A stretch of DNA of 64,000 nt from Bacteroidota bacterium (GCA_021796215.1 JAJYOK010000005.1:1-64000); one strand, 5' to 3'. Numbered from the stretch's first letter, positions 36,807-45,417 are shown. The notes: generated from the sequence alone by a model not told the origin. Numbers and translations: made by a program.

Positions 36807-37823
36807 TCATCCCCCAATTTGGCTCATCGTGCGCTGCGGCTTTACAAACCCCGGACGATTGATAAGATGCCCTTCTTCTTTTTTTCGCACTGCGTCAATG
36901 ATCATTTCGGAAAGAATGTCATCGCTTGCGCCGGTACGAAGCGGAGTTTTCAAGTCTGTTTCGTGGAGTGAGAATAAGCATGTGCGAAGTTTTCCATCTG
37001 AAGTAATGCGAATGCGGTTGCAGGAAGAACAAAACGGCTCGCTCACAGAGCTGATAAATCCGATTTCTCCCACGCCGTCCGAAAACCGAAAACGGTCTGC
37101 AGGTTGATTGCCGTGAAATTCAATCGGAATTAGCGGCGGGAATTTTGAATTGATGCGCCTAATAATTTCCTGAGTCGGCACAACTTTAGAATTTTCCCAG
37201 TCATCGTCGGCGCCAATCGGCATGTACTCGATGAAGCGGACAATGAACGCCTGTCCGCCGTCTGTTGGGCGGAGTTTCGTCCGTGCAAGCTCCGCAAATT
37301 TTTCAATCTCGTCGTCGTTGATGCCGCGGATCAAAACAACATTTAATTTTATCGGTGCGGTGAAAAGAGAAGTGAGCAGTTCAAGTGATTCCCAGACTTT
37401 GTGAAAATAATCCCGGCGCGTCATTTCGGAAAACTTTATCGGATCAAGAGAATCGAGACTTACCGTAATGCGGCTCAAACCTGCTTCAGACAATTCGCGC
37501 GCCTGTTCTTTCAGGAAATAGCCGTTCGTCGTCATCGCAATGTCGCTGATGCCGTCCACTTCCGCGATTTGTCTGACCAAAAGATGAAGCTCTTTCCTCA
37601 TCAGCGGTTCACCGCCTGTTAAACGGATTTTGTGTATCCCAAGCCGAGAAACTATTTGAACGATGCGCGCAATTTCCTCGAACGTCAGCAGCTCGTTTTT
37701 ATTCATCCACACCATTCCTTCTTCCGGCATGCAGTAGCGGCAGCGGAAATTGCACCGGTCGGTGACAGAAATCCGCATGTTATTGATCGTTCGGCCGAAA
37801 GAATCTTTTAATTGGAATGACAT
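36807..37823 (-). CDS. moaA: GTP 3',8-cyclase MoaA
   Basis: The 338-aa radical SAM enzyme carries the N-terminal 4Fe-4S motif CNFRCRYC (about 23-30), the SAM-binding TGGEPLMR stretch, and the C-terminal cluster motif CSSCNRIRITSDGKLRTC that binds GTP through a second 4Fe-4S cluster. It ends in the conserved double Gly (QIGG) needed for activity. It performs the first step of molybdenum cofactor synthesis. It lies 9 nt downstream of another radical SAM gene and follows moaD and moaE on the same strand, so most of the Moco pathway entry is grouped here; no moaC is in the window. Confidence 0.95.
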   Translation of the reverse strand: MSFQLKDSFGRTINNMRISVTDRCNFRCRYCMPEEGMVWMNKNELLTFEEIARIVQIVSRLGIHKIRLTGGEPLMRKELHLLVRQIAEVDGISDIAMTTNGYFLKEQARELSEAGLSRITVSLDSLDPIKFSEMTRRDYFHKVWESLELLTSLFTAPIKLNVVLIRGINDDEIEKFAELARTKLRPTDGGQAFIVRFIEYMPIGADDDWENSKVVPTQEIIRRINSKFPPLIPIEFHGNQPADRFRFSDGVGEIGFISSVSEPFCSSCNRIRITSDGKLRTCLFSLHETDLKTPLRTGASDDILSEMIIDAVRKKEEGHLINRPGFVKPQRTMSQIGG

Positions 37824-37832
37824 GGCAATACT

Positions 37833-38885
37833 TTACATTTGCATTTCAAACAACTCTACTTGGTTTGTCGGAACTTTGAAGAGATGAACCGACAACGATG
37901 CGTGCGGCTTATTAAATCCCAGTTTCTGTTTTGTCGCTTCAAAAAGCTGCGCTATCGTTTCTGCAATCTCACCTTCGCCTCTCATTCTGCTGCCAAAATT
38001 AGGATCGCTGAGTTCACCTTTGCGCACTTCACGAATTCGGTGCAGCACTCGTTCGGCTCGTTCGGGAAATTCTCGCTCTATCCATTGCGCGAATAAGTCT
38101 TTCACCGCATATGGCAATCGCAACATGATAAATCCTGCACCCATAGCGCCGTGATCTTTCGCCGCCGCAAGTATAGCCGGAATTTCTTCATCATTTAATC
38201 CGGGAATAACCGGCGCCACATTCACTCTGACACGAATGCCGGCTTTTGCCAATCCTTCTATTGCCATCAATCGTTGTTCCGGTGAAGATGTACGCGGCTC
38301 CATTTTTCTTCCGAGATTTCTGTCAAGCGTTGTAATGGATAATGTTACTCTCACAAGATTCAGCCGCGCGAGTTCAGACAATAAATCAACGTCACGCAAA
38401 ACCAATGCGTTCTTTGTAATCATTCCGACGGGATTACGGTATTTCAAAAATACTTCAAGGCATTGACGAGTCAACTGCAATTTTCGTTCAATCGGCTGGT
38501 AACAATCCGTGTTGCCGGACAACATAACGACTTGCGGTTTCCACGAACGCTTTTGAAATTCTTTTTCGAGAAGCGCCGCGATATTTTCCTTCACCATGAT
38601 TTTCGTTTCGAAATCGAGTCCTGAAGAAAAACCGAGATATTCATGCGACGGGCGCGCGTAACAATAAATGCATCCGTGTTCGCATCCGCGGTATGGATTC
38701 AGATCGTACGTAAAGCCGATATCAGGGCTTGAATTTTTCGCCAGCGCAGACTTCGTGTTGTCTCGGAAATACTGCGTAGGAATTTTTCGCTCATCGTCTT
38801 CGCGCGTCCATTCGTCATCAAACGATTCCCACCGCAACGACTCAAACCGGATTTGCGGATTGTATGTTGTGCCTCTGCCTTTCAT
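37833..38885 (-). CDS. Radical SAM protein of the PA0069 / SplB-like family
   Basis: The 350-aa protein has the cluster motif CEHGCIYCYARPSHEYLG near residue 69 and segments MLSGNTDCYQPIERKLQLTRQCLEV and NVAPVIPGLNDEEIPAILAAA typical of the PA0069 family, often labelled DNA repair photolyase by weak resemblance to SplB. The true reaction is unknown. The N-terminal about 60 residues (QYFRDNTKSALAKNSSPDIGFTYDLNPYRGCEHG) are also family-typical. It sits between moaE and moaA, 9 nt from moaA, but a Moco role is not established. Confidence 0.87.
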   Translation of the reverse strand: MKGRGTTYNPQIRFESLRWESFDDEWTREDDERKIPTQYFRDNTKSALAKNSSPDIGFTYDLNPYRGCEHGCIYCYARPSHEYLGFSSGLDFETKIMVKENIAALLEKEFQKRSWKPQVVMLSGNTDCYQPIERKLQLTRQCLEVFLKYRNPVGMITKNALVLRDVDLLSELARLNLVRVTLSITTLDRNLGRKMEPRTSSPEQRLMAIEGLAKAGIRVRVNVAPVIPGLNDEEIPAILAAAKDHGAMGAGFIMLRLPYAVKDLFAQWIEREFPERAERVLHRIREVRKGELSDPNFGSRMRGEGEIAETIAQLFEATKQKLGFNKPHASLSVHLFKVPTNQVELFEMQM

Positions 38886-38944
38886 GTCTCACAACCGCCT
38901 GCTCAATGAACTAACGTTTACGAGATCCCGTCAAACCGGAGCAG

Positions 38945-38997
38945 TGGATTACTGGATTGTTGAAATAATTCCATCTATCCACTAATCCAACAATCCA
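38945..38997. repeat. Imperfect inverted repeat at the end of moaE
   Basis: TGGATTACTGGATTGTTG and CACTAATCCAACAATCCA, 16 nt apart, can pair at about 14 of 18 positions. The right arm encodes the last codons of moaE (NGLLD). Both arms consist of short TGGATT-type units, like tandem-repeat spacers. It could act as a weak terminator for moaE or be a dispersed repeat. Confidence 0.5.
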
Positions 38998-39467
38998 TTT
39001 TTCTTTTCTTCTGCTGATGTCTTAATGATTCGTGACTGATTAACAGCAAATTTTGATTCAGCGTTTTCAGCCCAGATTTCTCCATTTTCAAAATGCTCCT
39101 TTTTCCAAATCGGAACATCTTTCTTCAGTGTATCAATTGCGTACCGGCACGCAGCAAAAGCTTCGGCACGGTGGTCTGCAGACACAGCAATAACGACACT
39201 TGCCTCCGTTACCGGAACATCGCCGATGCGATGAACAATGGAAACTTTATGAATATTCCATCGCTGGTGCAATTCTTTCTCGATACCGCGCATTAATTCC
39301 AGCGCCATCGGAACATACGCTTCATAGCTCAATGCCAAAACATTTTTGCCTTGTGAATGATTGCGTGTCGTTCCGATAAACACATCAACACCGCCGGCTT
39401 CCGGCACAATGACGGAGTCGAGAATTTCCTGCACATTAATTTTTTCTTCCTGAATACGAACCATCAT
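38982..39467 (-). CDS. moaE: Molybdopterin synthase catalytic subunit MoaE
   Basis: The 161-aa protein has the MoaE landmarks: DVFIGTTRNHSQGKNVLALSYEAY, IVHRIGDVPVTEASVVIAVSADHR and the active-site stretch DTLKKDVPIWKKEHFENGEIW with catalytic Lys residues. It converts precursor Z to molybdopterin using sulfur carried on MoaD. The first ATG overlaps the moaD stop (TAATG); the second ATG, one codon later, is better spaced from the GGAGGA ribosome binding site formed by the last two Gly codons of moaD. The final residues (EEKKNGLLD) come partly from a repeat. Confidence 0.94.
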   Translation of the reverse strand: MMVRIQEEKINVQEILDSVIVPEAGGVDVFIGTTRNHSQGKNVLALSYEAYVPMALELMRGIEKELHQRWNIHKVSIVHRIGDVPVTEASVVIAVSADHRAEAFAACRYAIDTLKKDVPIWKKEHFENGEIWAENAESKFAVNQSRIIKTSAEEKKNGLLD

Positions 39468-39712
39468 TATCCTCCGCTGACGGGCGGAATGATAGCCACT
39501 TCATCGCCATCGTTCAGCACGTGCTCGTTCAGCACATACGATTGATTCACCGCAACTCTGACGTACGGGCGAATTTGCTTCATCGCCTCAAATCGTGAAC
39601 TAAAAAAATCCAGCACATCGTTCGCCGTTGCGTTTTCATGCAGATCCACAGTAACATCGCTCTCGCCGACTGCCTCGCGAGCGCTGGCGAAAAATTTTAC
39701 ACAAATTTTCAT
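39467..39712 (-). CDS. moaD: Molybdopterin synthase sulfur carrier subunit MoaD
   Basis: I start it at ATG 39712 (MKICVKFFASAREAVGESD); the track's extra seven residues begin with TTG and overlap the kinase gene. The 81-aa ubiquitin-like protein ends in PPVSGG, whose terminal Gly carries the thiocarboxylate. It starts 4 nt after the histidine kinase stop and its stop overlaps moaE, so the kinase, moaD and moaE appear cotranscribed. Confidence 0.93.
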   Translation of the reverse strand: MKICVKFFASAREAVGESDVTVDLHENATANDVLDFFSSRFEAMKQIRPYVRVAVNQSYVLNEHVLNDGDEVAIIPPVSGG

Positions 39713-39716
39713 GCAC

Positions 39717-41219
39717 TTATTTGTGAAGAGCAAACGTGAAGACCGAGCCTTTGCCGACCTCGCTCTTCACCTGGATTGAAGAATGGTGCGCTTCAAGAAT
39801 ATGTTTTACAATCGCCAAACCAAGTCCTGTTCCTCCTGCATCGCGCGAACGGTCCTTGTCAACACGGTAGAAGCGCTCAAAAATTCTCGGTAAATGTTCC
39901 GGCGCAATCCCGATGCCGGCATCAGCAACGGAGATGGAAGCTTCCTGTTCATCATCTCTGTAAGAAATCGTCACAACGGTGCCAGCTTCAGAATATTTGA
40001 TTGCATTGTCTACTAAATTTTCCACAACCTGACGAAGACGTTCGCGGTCGCCGTAGATTTCAGTGCCATCACCGCTGGAAAAATCTGTGCGGAGATGAAT
40101 ATTTTTTTGCTCCGCAATCGGCTGCATTTCCGAAAGAACATTTGTCAGCATCGTGCGCATATCGAAGTAGCGAAAACTCATTTTCATGTCGCCCGACTCA
40201 ATGCGGGAAATGTCAATCAAATCACCGAGCAGCATATTGAGCCGTTCGGTATTACGCAGCGCCCGCTGAAGAAATTCGCGGTTGACATTCGGGTCATCAA
40301 CGGCGCCGTTCAAAAGCGTTTCAAGCATTCCCTGCATAGAAAAAATCGGCGTGCGCAATTCGTGCGAAACATTGGCAAGGAACTCGCTACGCACACGTTC
40401 AAGCTTTTTCAGTTGAGAGATTTCTGCCTGTACTGTATCAAGCATATTGTTCAATGTTGACGCCAGTTCTCCGATTTCATCGTTGGAAATATGTGTAATG
40501 CGTTTGGAAATATTTCCACGTTGAATCTCCTCCGCAATTTTTGCCATGCGGACCAGCGGCGACGTCAGCCGGCGTGCGATCAGGAAGCTTCCAACCGCAA
40601 CGATGACAATAATGCAAAGAGCAGTTGCAAGCATTGCAGACTGTGCTGCTTTGACGACACTATCTACAGCAGAAAGCGAAATGCTCTCTCGAATAAAAAC
40701 AACATTTACGACACTCCCGTTGTTCCGCTTGTAAATCTCCTTGGGAAACTGCAGCGGCTCTTCGGCTTTCCGTGCACAATAAAGCATTGAACGATGCAGC
40801 GACGCACTGAAGCGTTCACCCATTCCAACACCGCTGGCATTTGCGTGTTCAATCTCTTCGCGATGAAGATGGTTTTCCAAAAAACGCAGACTGTCGTTCG
40901 AAACTTCAGAATCGTAAACGACAATACCGTCACCAGTCACAAATGTGACGCGGCGTGACTGAGAAGCGAACACTTGAGCAACATATGTTGTAACGTCATG
41001 AAAATTTGTTCCGCGCTTCGCTTCATGTTTCAAAACAGACTCAATTTGAAAGGTCTCTTGCTCTAACATTCCCTGAAAGCGGTCATGAAAATATTCCCGG
41101 CTTACCGATGTCATCAGCAGCCAGAAAATGACAGCAACGCTAATGGTGATAGCTACAGATGCAACAGCGAGTTTTGAGGTGAGCGTTCTCATAACGAACA
41201 ATCTGCTGGAAACCGCCAT
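39717..41219 (-). CDS. PhoR-like sensor histidine kinase
   Basis: The 500-aa protein has an N-terminal membrane helix (about 18-38), a periplasmic sensor region (about 40-185), a second helix (SAMLATALCIIVIVAVGSFLIA), a HAMP linker (RRLTSPLVRMAKIAEEIQRGNIS), the HisKA box FLANVSHELRTPIFSMQGM with the phosphorylated His, and an ATPase domain (N box NLVDNAIKYS, G1 DAGIGI, G2 GGTGLGLAIVKHI). The start could also be Met10. It lies 34 nt after the response regulator gene, its likely partner. Homology is to PhoR-type kinases, but phosphate as the signal is not shown, and no pst genes are in the window. Confidence 0.9.
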   Translation of the reverse strand: MAVSSRLFVMRTLTSKLAVASVAITISVAVIFWLLMTSVSREYFHDRFQGMLEQETFQIESVLKHEAKRGTNFHDVTTYVAQVFASQSRRVTFVTGDGIVVYDSEVSNDSLRFLENHLHREEIEHANASGVGMGERFSASLHRSMLYCARKAEEPLQFPKEIYKRNNGSVVNVVFIRESISLSAVDSVVKAAQSAMLATALCIIVIVAVGSFLIARRLTSPLVRMAKIAEEIQRGNISKRITHISNDEIGELASTLNNMLDTVQAEISQLKKLERVRSEFLANVSHELRTPIFSMQGMLETLLNGAVDDPNVNREFLQRALRNTERLNMLLGDLIDISRIESGDMKMSFRYFDMRTMLTNVLSEMQPIAEQKNIHLRTDFSSGDGTEIYGDRERLRQVVENLVDNAIKYSEAGTVVTISYRDDEQEASISVADAGIGIAPEHLPRIFERFYRVDKDRSRDAGGTGLGLAIVKHILEAHHSSIQVKSEVGKGSVFTFALHK

Positions 41220-41253
41220 AGAACAAATGGCGCAATTGAAAATCCTGTTGCGT

Positions 41254-41949
41254 TCAAAATTCTTTCATGCGATAACCGACGCCTTTGATCGTATCAATAT
41301 AGTCTGCATAGTCAGCAAGCTTCTCGCGAATTTTTCTAATATGAACATCCACCGTCCGATCCACCACGTAGACATCGGCGCCCCAGATATTGGTGAGAAG
41401 CATTTCACGTGTTACAACTTTTCCGGCATGGCGCACAAGATACGCCAGAACTTCAAATTCTTTTTTCGGAAAGAATACTTCCTTCTTGTTGATAAACACT
41501 TTGAACTGAGAACGGCTGATTTCAAGAACGCCGTGCTTAATAACATCATCCTTTTCAGTTTCAGCAGATTGGCTTGAAGCTTGCTTCCGAAGCGCTGATT
41601 TGATTCGCGCCATCAATTTCGGAAGGCTGACCGGCTTTGTGATATAGTCATCTGCTCCAAGTTCGAGACCGATTACTTCATCCAATTCAGAATCGCGTGC
41701 AGTCAAAAAAATTACCGGCACAGAAGAAGTTTCCTCATTTTTTTTCAGAGCGCGAACAACTTCCTTTCCATCCAGTTCCGGCATCATAACATCAAGAAGA
41801 ATGAGATCCGGCTTCTTCTTCGATTGGGCGAGAGCCTCCTTTCCATTTCTGGCAAGGAGAACATCAAATCCTTCCTTTTCCAAATTGTATTTGAGAAAAT
41901 CGAGGATGTCGCGTTCGTCATCAGCAATAAGAATTTTTTGTTTCATCAT
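41254..41949 (-). CDS. OmpR/PhoB-family response regulator
   Basis: The 231-aa protein has a receiver domain (ILIADDERDILDFLKYNLEKEG acidic pocket, phosphorylatable Asp in LILLDVMMPELDG, Lys in YITKPVSL) and a winged-helix DNA-binding domain (FPKKEFEVLAYLVRHAGKVVTREMLLTNIWG, VDVHIRKIREKL). The KYNLEKEGFDV start of the receiver is PhoB-like. It leads a unit with the kinase, moaD and moaE. A good promoter lies 28 nt upstream. Confidence 0.93.
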   Translation of the reverse strand: MMKQKILIADDERDILDFLKYNLEKEGFDVLLARNGKEALAQSKKKPDLILLDVMMPELDGKEVVRALKKNEETSSVPVIFLTARDSELDEVIGLELGADDYITKPVSLPKLMARIKSALRKQASSQSAETEKDDVIKHGVLEISRSQFKVFINKKEVFFPKKEFEVLAYLVRHAGKVVTREMLLTNIWGADVYVVDRTVDVHIRKIREKLADYADYIDTIKGVGYRMKEF

Positions 41950-41976
41950 TCTGTCCGGCCAAAAAGTTTCAGGAGA

Positions 41977-42005
41977 AATATAGGCAAATGTAGAACTGAT
42001 TTCAA
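41977..42005 (-). promoter_or_regulatory. Promoter of the response regulator-kinase-moaDE unit
   Basis: On the minus strand TTGAAA (42000-42005), 17 nt and TATATT (41977-41982) form a strong sigma70-like promoter. Its -35 region lies just below the stop of the DUF84 gene, separating two transcription units. Confidence 0.65.
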
Positions 42006-42023
42006 TAAAACATATCGGACGGC

Positions 42024-42605
42024 TTAACGCTGGTTGAATTCCTTTTGATAAAGCTTTTTATTAAATAACGGCGCAAGCGCATTAATTGCAGCAAGTTCAA
42101 ACGAATCTTCGCGCGTCACAATATCATGCGTCAGAATTCCCCATGTTCCTTGATTGCTGCGCACATCGCGCTGCTCAGCGAACGCGTCAATCACTTTCCC
42201 CAAATCTTTTCCCTCTTCGAGCACAGCGTGCGAAAGCGCGCCGGGAAGCTGAATGCTTCCCGAACTGCCAAACCAAAAATCAGCACCGTCATGCACACAC
42301 GCCCAGCTTTGCAGAAATGTGATTCCACCAACGTTATACAACCCTCCTTCAACACCGATTGCAAGAACAAGCTCGTTCATAACTGCGCGCACACTAAGCG
42401 CTTGAAACACGTGCTCGGCTCTGTTTCGAGATCCTTTTATTAATTCGGCAATAGATACCGGCGTTGCAGAAACTCCGCTGTCACTTTCAATACTTTCAAA
42501 TTTCAACTGATCGCCGGCGGAAAATAATACACCGCGCAGTTTTTCAAACGCACGCTTCACTCCGTTCACTTTCGGCGCGCGTGTACTCGCAATGCCGATA
42601 ATCAT
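42024..42605 (-). CDS. DUF84 family non-canonical purine NTP phosphatase (YjjX-like)
   Basis: The 193-aa protein begins IIGIASTRAPKVNGVKRAFEKL and contains ELVLAIGVEGGLY and QGTWGILTHDIVTREDSFELAAINALAPLFN, which mark the DUF84/YjjX family. YjjX hydrolyses inosine and xanthosine triphosphates to keep them out of nucleic acids. Its start overlaps the cytidine deaminase stop as ATGA, so two nucleotide-hygiene genes are translationally coupled. Confidence 0.88.
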   Translation of the reverse strand: MIIGIASTRAPKVNGVKRAFEKLRGVLFSAGDQLKFESIESDSGVSATPVSIAELIKGSRNRAEHVFQALSVRAVMNELVLAIGVEGGLYNVGGITFLQSWACVHDGADFWFGSSGSIQLPGALSHAVLEEGKDLGKVIDAFAEQRDVRSNQGTWGILTHDIVTREDSFELAAINALAPLFNKKLYQKEFNQR

Positions 42606-43036
42606 TTCGCCGCCTTTCTCTTTGAACGATGAGAAAGTTTCTTCAGGTCTGGCGGCGTCGGAAATAATTTGTCGAGCGTCGTTATTTTTTTCTTTCCCTT
42701 GCTCGTGACGAGTATGATTTCTAACTTCGGTGAAAACTCAGAAAGGACTTGCCGGCACGCGCCGCATGGCGTAATGAATCCTTTATCATCGGAAGTCACA
42801 ACGATGGAACGAAATTTCTTCTTTCCTGCCGCGACTGCTTTGAACACTGCCGTCCGCTCCGCACATATCGTCAGGGAGTATGATGAATTTTCAATATTGC
42901 AGCCGTCGAATATTTCGCCGTCATCTGTCATCAGCGCAGCACCGACATGAAAATTGGAGTACGGTGCGTACGCACTTCGACACGCACGTGCAGCGTGCTG
43001 AATAAGGAGTGACTGTTCTTTCTGGGGTGTTTTCAA
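42602..43036 (-). CDS. cdd: Cytidine deaminase
   Basis: The 144-aa enzyme shows the zinc site CAERTAVFKA (Cys, catalytic Glu) and PCGACRQVLSEF (two further Cys), the pattern of homotetrameric cytidine deaminases, plus the substrate-binding FHVGAAL and NIENSSYSLTICAERTA. It converts cytidine and deoxycytidine to the uridine forms in pyrimidine salvage. The C-terminal tail is basic (HRSKRKAAK). It lies 15 nt after the DUF971 gene. Confidence 0.95.
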   Translation of the reverse strand: MKTPQKEQSLLIQHAARACRSAYAPYSNFHVGAALMTDDGEIFDGCNIENSSYSLTICAERTAVFKAVAAGKKKFRSIVVTSDDKGFITPCGACRQVLSEFSPKLEIILVTSKGKKKITTLDKLFPTPPDLKKLSHRSKRKAAK

Positions 43037-43051
43037 TTCATCTCCGCATTA

Positions 43052-43384
43052 TTATGGTTGGAATTTATTTTTTTCATCGCATTCACTGCACCGGCACAAA
43101 TCTCTCAGATACTGCCACGAATACAACCCCGTTGCGTGGCCATCACCCCACGTGATTTGAATTGCATAACTGCCGACTTGCTGGAGAGATTTCAATTCAT
43201 AGTGACCGGGAAGCTGCGCTAGCGCTTGAGGTTTATACGTATGCAGCAGCACAGTTTCTCCTTTGCATTCTGCACACGGACATTCATCGCGAAGCAATTT
43301 GAACATATATGAACTGACATGATTATCGTCCCAAGTAATCCTGAGGCTGTCCGCACTTGTTTGTTTGATTGCTACCGGGCGCAT
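43052..43384 (-). CDS. DUF971 domain protein
   Basis: The start is set at Met 43384 (MRPVAIKQTSADSLRITWDD), 5 nt after the SGNH hydrolase stop; the longer track version overlaps that gene. The 110-aa protein has the gamma-butyrobetaine hydroxylase-like N-terminal (DUF971) fold with Cys pairs CPCAEC and CRCSEC that probably bind a metal, and the WGDGHATGLYSWQYLRDL motif. Homologues occur beside Mrp/ApbC Fe-S carrier proteins in many bacteria. The role is unknown. Confidence 0.88.
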   Translation of the reverse strand: MRPVAIKQTSADSLRITWDDNHVSSYMFKLLRDECPCAECKGETVLLHTYKPQALAQLPGHYELKSLQQVGSYAIQITWGDGHATGLYSWQYLRDLCRCSECDEKNKFQP

Positions 43385-43389
43385 AAATT

Positions 43390-43917
43390 TTATTGCAAGG
43401 TTTTCAAGACGGGCAACAGGTATGCAGCCCACTTGCTGTAACCAGCCGGTATAAGATGCAAGCCATCCTCGCTAAACTCTTCTGCAAGCTCGCCGCTTGC
43501 ATTGAGAAAGTGCGGATAGAGATCAAGATATTCTATACCATACCGCAGGGCGATTTTTTGCAGCTCAAGATTCAATAATTGGATTCGCTCTAACGGAAGA
43601 TTCTCCAGATTTCGTGTCGGCAAAATTGATTGAATAAAAAAACGCGCTTCCCTAAGCTGACGGGTCAGCCGAAAAAGAATCTTTTCATAGTTGAGCAACA
43701 GCTTGTCGTTGGAAAAAAACGACGCAATATCATTTATTCCGACAAGAATGAACACCGCCGACGGCTTCAGTTGAATAACATCTTTTTCCAATCTCGCAAG
43801 GACCAAATCCGTCCTGTCTCCCGATATTCCCTTATTGATGATATGATACTCTTTCAACAAAGTATCAAACGGAAATGCTTCTGTTATCGAGTCACCTAAA
43901 AATATAATAGAACTCAC
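43390..43917 (-). CDS. SGNH/GDSL-type esterase or lipase
   Basis: The 175-aa protein has the four SGNH blocks: GDSIT with the nucleophile Ser (about residue 8), NKGISGDRT with Gly, VGINDIASF with Asn, and DGLHLIPAGY with the Asp/His pair. There is no signal peptide, so it acts in the cytoplasm. Members hydrolyse acyl esters of lipids, thioesters or carbohydrates; the substrate is not predictable. It starts 22 nt after the MFS gene and is followed closely by DUF971. Confidence 0.88.
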   Translation of the reverse strand: MSSIIFLGDSITEAFPFDTLLKEYHIINKGISGDRTDLVLARLEKDVIQLKPSAVFILVGINDIASFFSNDKLLLNYEKILFRLTRQLREARFFIQSILPTRNLENLPLERIQLLNLELQKIALRYGIEYLDLYPHFLNASGELAEEFSEDGLHLIPAGYSKWAAYLLPVLKTLQ

Positions 43918-43939
43918 TTTCTATCTCTCCACAAAAAAA

Positions 43940-45229
43940 TTAAACATAAGCTTGAATAGAGCGTACCCGAGGTTCCGCAACATAGCGATGTAACAACAAC
44001 AGGGCACATATCGCTGTCACCATCCCAAATAAAAATACAAGGGGGTAACCGAAATTTTTCACCAAAACTCCGCCAAGCACCCCGACAAGCACTACAGGCG
44101 CAGTGATCGTGTTGGCAAGAGCAATATACAACGATCTTTCTTTTTCTGTACATAGTTCAGCTATAAATGACAGCCGTGAAATGCCTTGTAGTGCAATAGT
44201 GCTCGCCGAGAAAAAAAAGACCAGGCCGTACACAAGAATATTTCCTGCAAGGATTGCTACCACGTTAGCAGCAACAGCGAATCCCGCAAGCAGCATCAGG
44301 TTCAACTTGTGACCGTAGCTGTCCGCAATGAATCCGAAGAACAAGTTTCCAACAACCATACTTCCCATAAAAATCATAGTAAATGTTCCTACGTACGAAG
44401 TTGGCAGCGAAAACTTTTGTATCGCATACACGGCATAAAACACGGAGACCGTCATGGACATCAGGGTAAACGCGTCGGCAAAAAGAAAGTTGCGTAAATT
44501 TCTGTCTTCTCTTACAGACTTATGAGCAAGCGTTAAAAAACTGCGGGAATCAATGACACTATGTTCTTCAGATGTGCTTGCCGGTTCTTTCAACCTGCCG
44601 ACCGAAACCAACGCCATCATCATAAAAGCGAAAGCGATAAAAAAAAGCAATGAAAAATTTGTCGGAAAAGAAAACGCAGCAAGTATAAAACCTACAACCG
44701 AGCCGCCGAAAACTCCAAGAGAGGAACTCAAAATTTGCCGCACTGCTAACACCCTCCCTCGAAGCGTCACCGGCACAGTTTTCGTAAACAGAACAAACCA
44801 CGGGGGCTGGCTCAAACTTCCTGTAACCGCTGAAAGAAATAAAAGGAAGAGCAGCAGGATTACCGATACAACTACGGTACTATGTTGTACTGCAAGGAGT
44901 GTAAAAGCGCCGATCAGAAAAAATGAAAGACGATACAATAGTCCATAACGCATTACCAGCGGCTTGACTGGACCGGTAGTATAAATAAAGCGGAACAGCA
45001 GTGCCTGCGGAAGATTCAATCCGATTGTCCAGAGAACTGGGATGCTGCCGATAGCAACCGCACTTCCGCCGATGCGTTCTATGAAGACCGGGAAAATTGT
45101 ATTCACCGATATGAAACTTAATGCAAAACCGAACAGAGCGCCGTCGTAAAGATGTGCACGAAGATTCGCCTTCAGTGTTTCCACATCATGCAGATCGTAT
45201 TTTGAGAGCCGAAACAACCAATTGTACAT
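43940..45229 (-). CDS. MFS transporter
   Basis: The 429-aa membrane protein has about 12 helices in two halves, with the loop motif FIADSYGHKLNLML in the second half and TLRGRVLAVRQILSSSLGVFGGSVVG in the first. The N-terminal YDLHDVETLKANLRAHLYDGALFGFALSFISVNTIFPVFIERIGGSAVAIG resembles YfkF/DUF-like MFS proteins found widely in FCB bacteria. No substrate can be named. It is first in its operon behind a good promoter. Confidence 0.83.
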   Translation of the reverse strand: MYNWLFRLSKYDLHDVETLKANLRAHLYDGALFGFALSFISVNTIFPVFIERIGGSAVAIGSIPVLWTIGLNLPQALLFRFIYTTGPVKPLVMRYGLLYRLSFFLIGAFTLLAVQHSTVVVSVILLLFLLFLSAVTGSLSQPPWFVLFTKTVPVTLRGRVLAVRQILSSSLGVFGGSVVGFILAAFSFPTNFSLLFFIAFAFMMMALVSVGRLKEPASTSEEHSVIDSRSFLTLAHKSVREDRNLRNFLFADAFTLMSMTVSVFYAVYAIQKFSLPTSYVGTFTMIFMGSMVVGNLFFGFIADSYGHKLNLMLLAGFAVAANVVAILAGNILVYGLVFFFSASTIALQGISRLSFIAELCTEKERSLYIALANTITAPVVLVGVLGGVLVKNFGYPLVFLFGMVTAICALLLLHRYVAEPRVRSIQAYV

Positions 45230-45239
45230 AAGTTATATT

Positions 45240-45268
45240 AAAATAGCACAGAAAGAATTTGCACGCAA
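45240..45268 (-). promoter_or_regulatory. Promoter of the MFS-SGNH-DUF971-cdd-DUF84 operon
   Basis: On the minus strand TTGCGT (45263-45268), 17 nt and TATTTT (45240-45245) lie just upstream of the MFS start at 45229. Only about 10 nt separate the -10 box from the start codon, so the mRNA leader would be very short. Confidence 0.5.
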
Positions 45269-45282
45269 GCGAAAATGCTTCA

Positions 45283-45311
45283 TTGCCTCGTGTCCCATTT
45301 TTTCGTACCTT
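45283..45311 (+). promoter_or_regulatory. Promoter of the dehydrogenase-nusB-MFS operon
   Basis: TTGCCT (45283-45288), 17 nt and TACCTT (45306-45311) give a moderate sigma70-like match. The leader of about 100 nt contains the hairpin repeat at 45366. Confidence 0.45.
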
Positions 45312-45365
45312 GATGCCGACATTCGCCGCAGACAAACATTCTGCGTAACGAATGAAGTGATAGCA

Positions 45366-45380
45366 TCCGCCAACAGCGGA
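45366..45380. repeat. Short palindromic repeat in the dehydrogenase leader
   Basis: TCCGC-CAACA-GCGGA is a 5-bp stem with a 5-nt loop and the same arms as the repeat at 47022. It lies in the 5' untranslated leader, about 38 nt before the start codon. Confidence 0.5.
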
Positions 45381-45417
45381 GACACATCAATTCACTATCC
45401 ATACGAAGGAAATTCCT

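Noticed and set aside
37833-38885. DNA repair photolyase or spore photoproduct lyase
   Set aside because: Only the radical SAM core is shared with SplB; the sequence fits the uncharacterised PA0069 family better.
38945-38997. CRISPR-like repeat
   Set aside because: Units are only 9-10 nt and imperfect, with no regular spacers or cas genes nearby.
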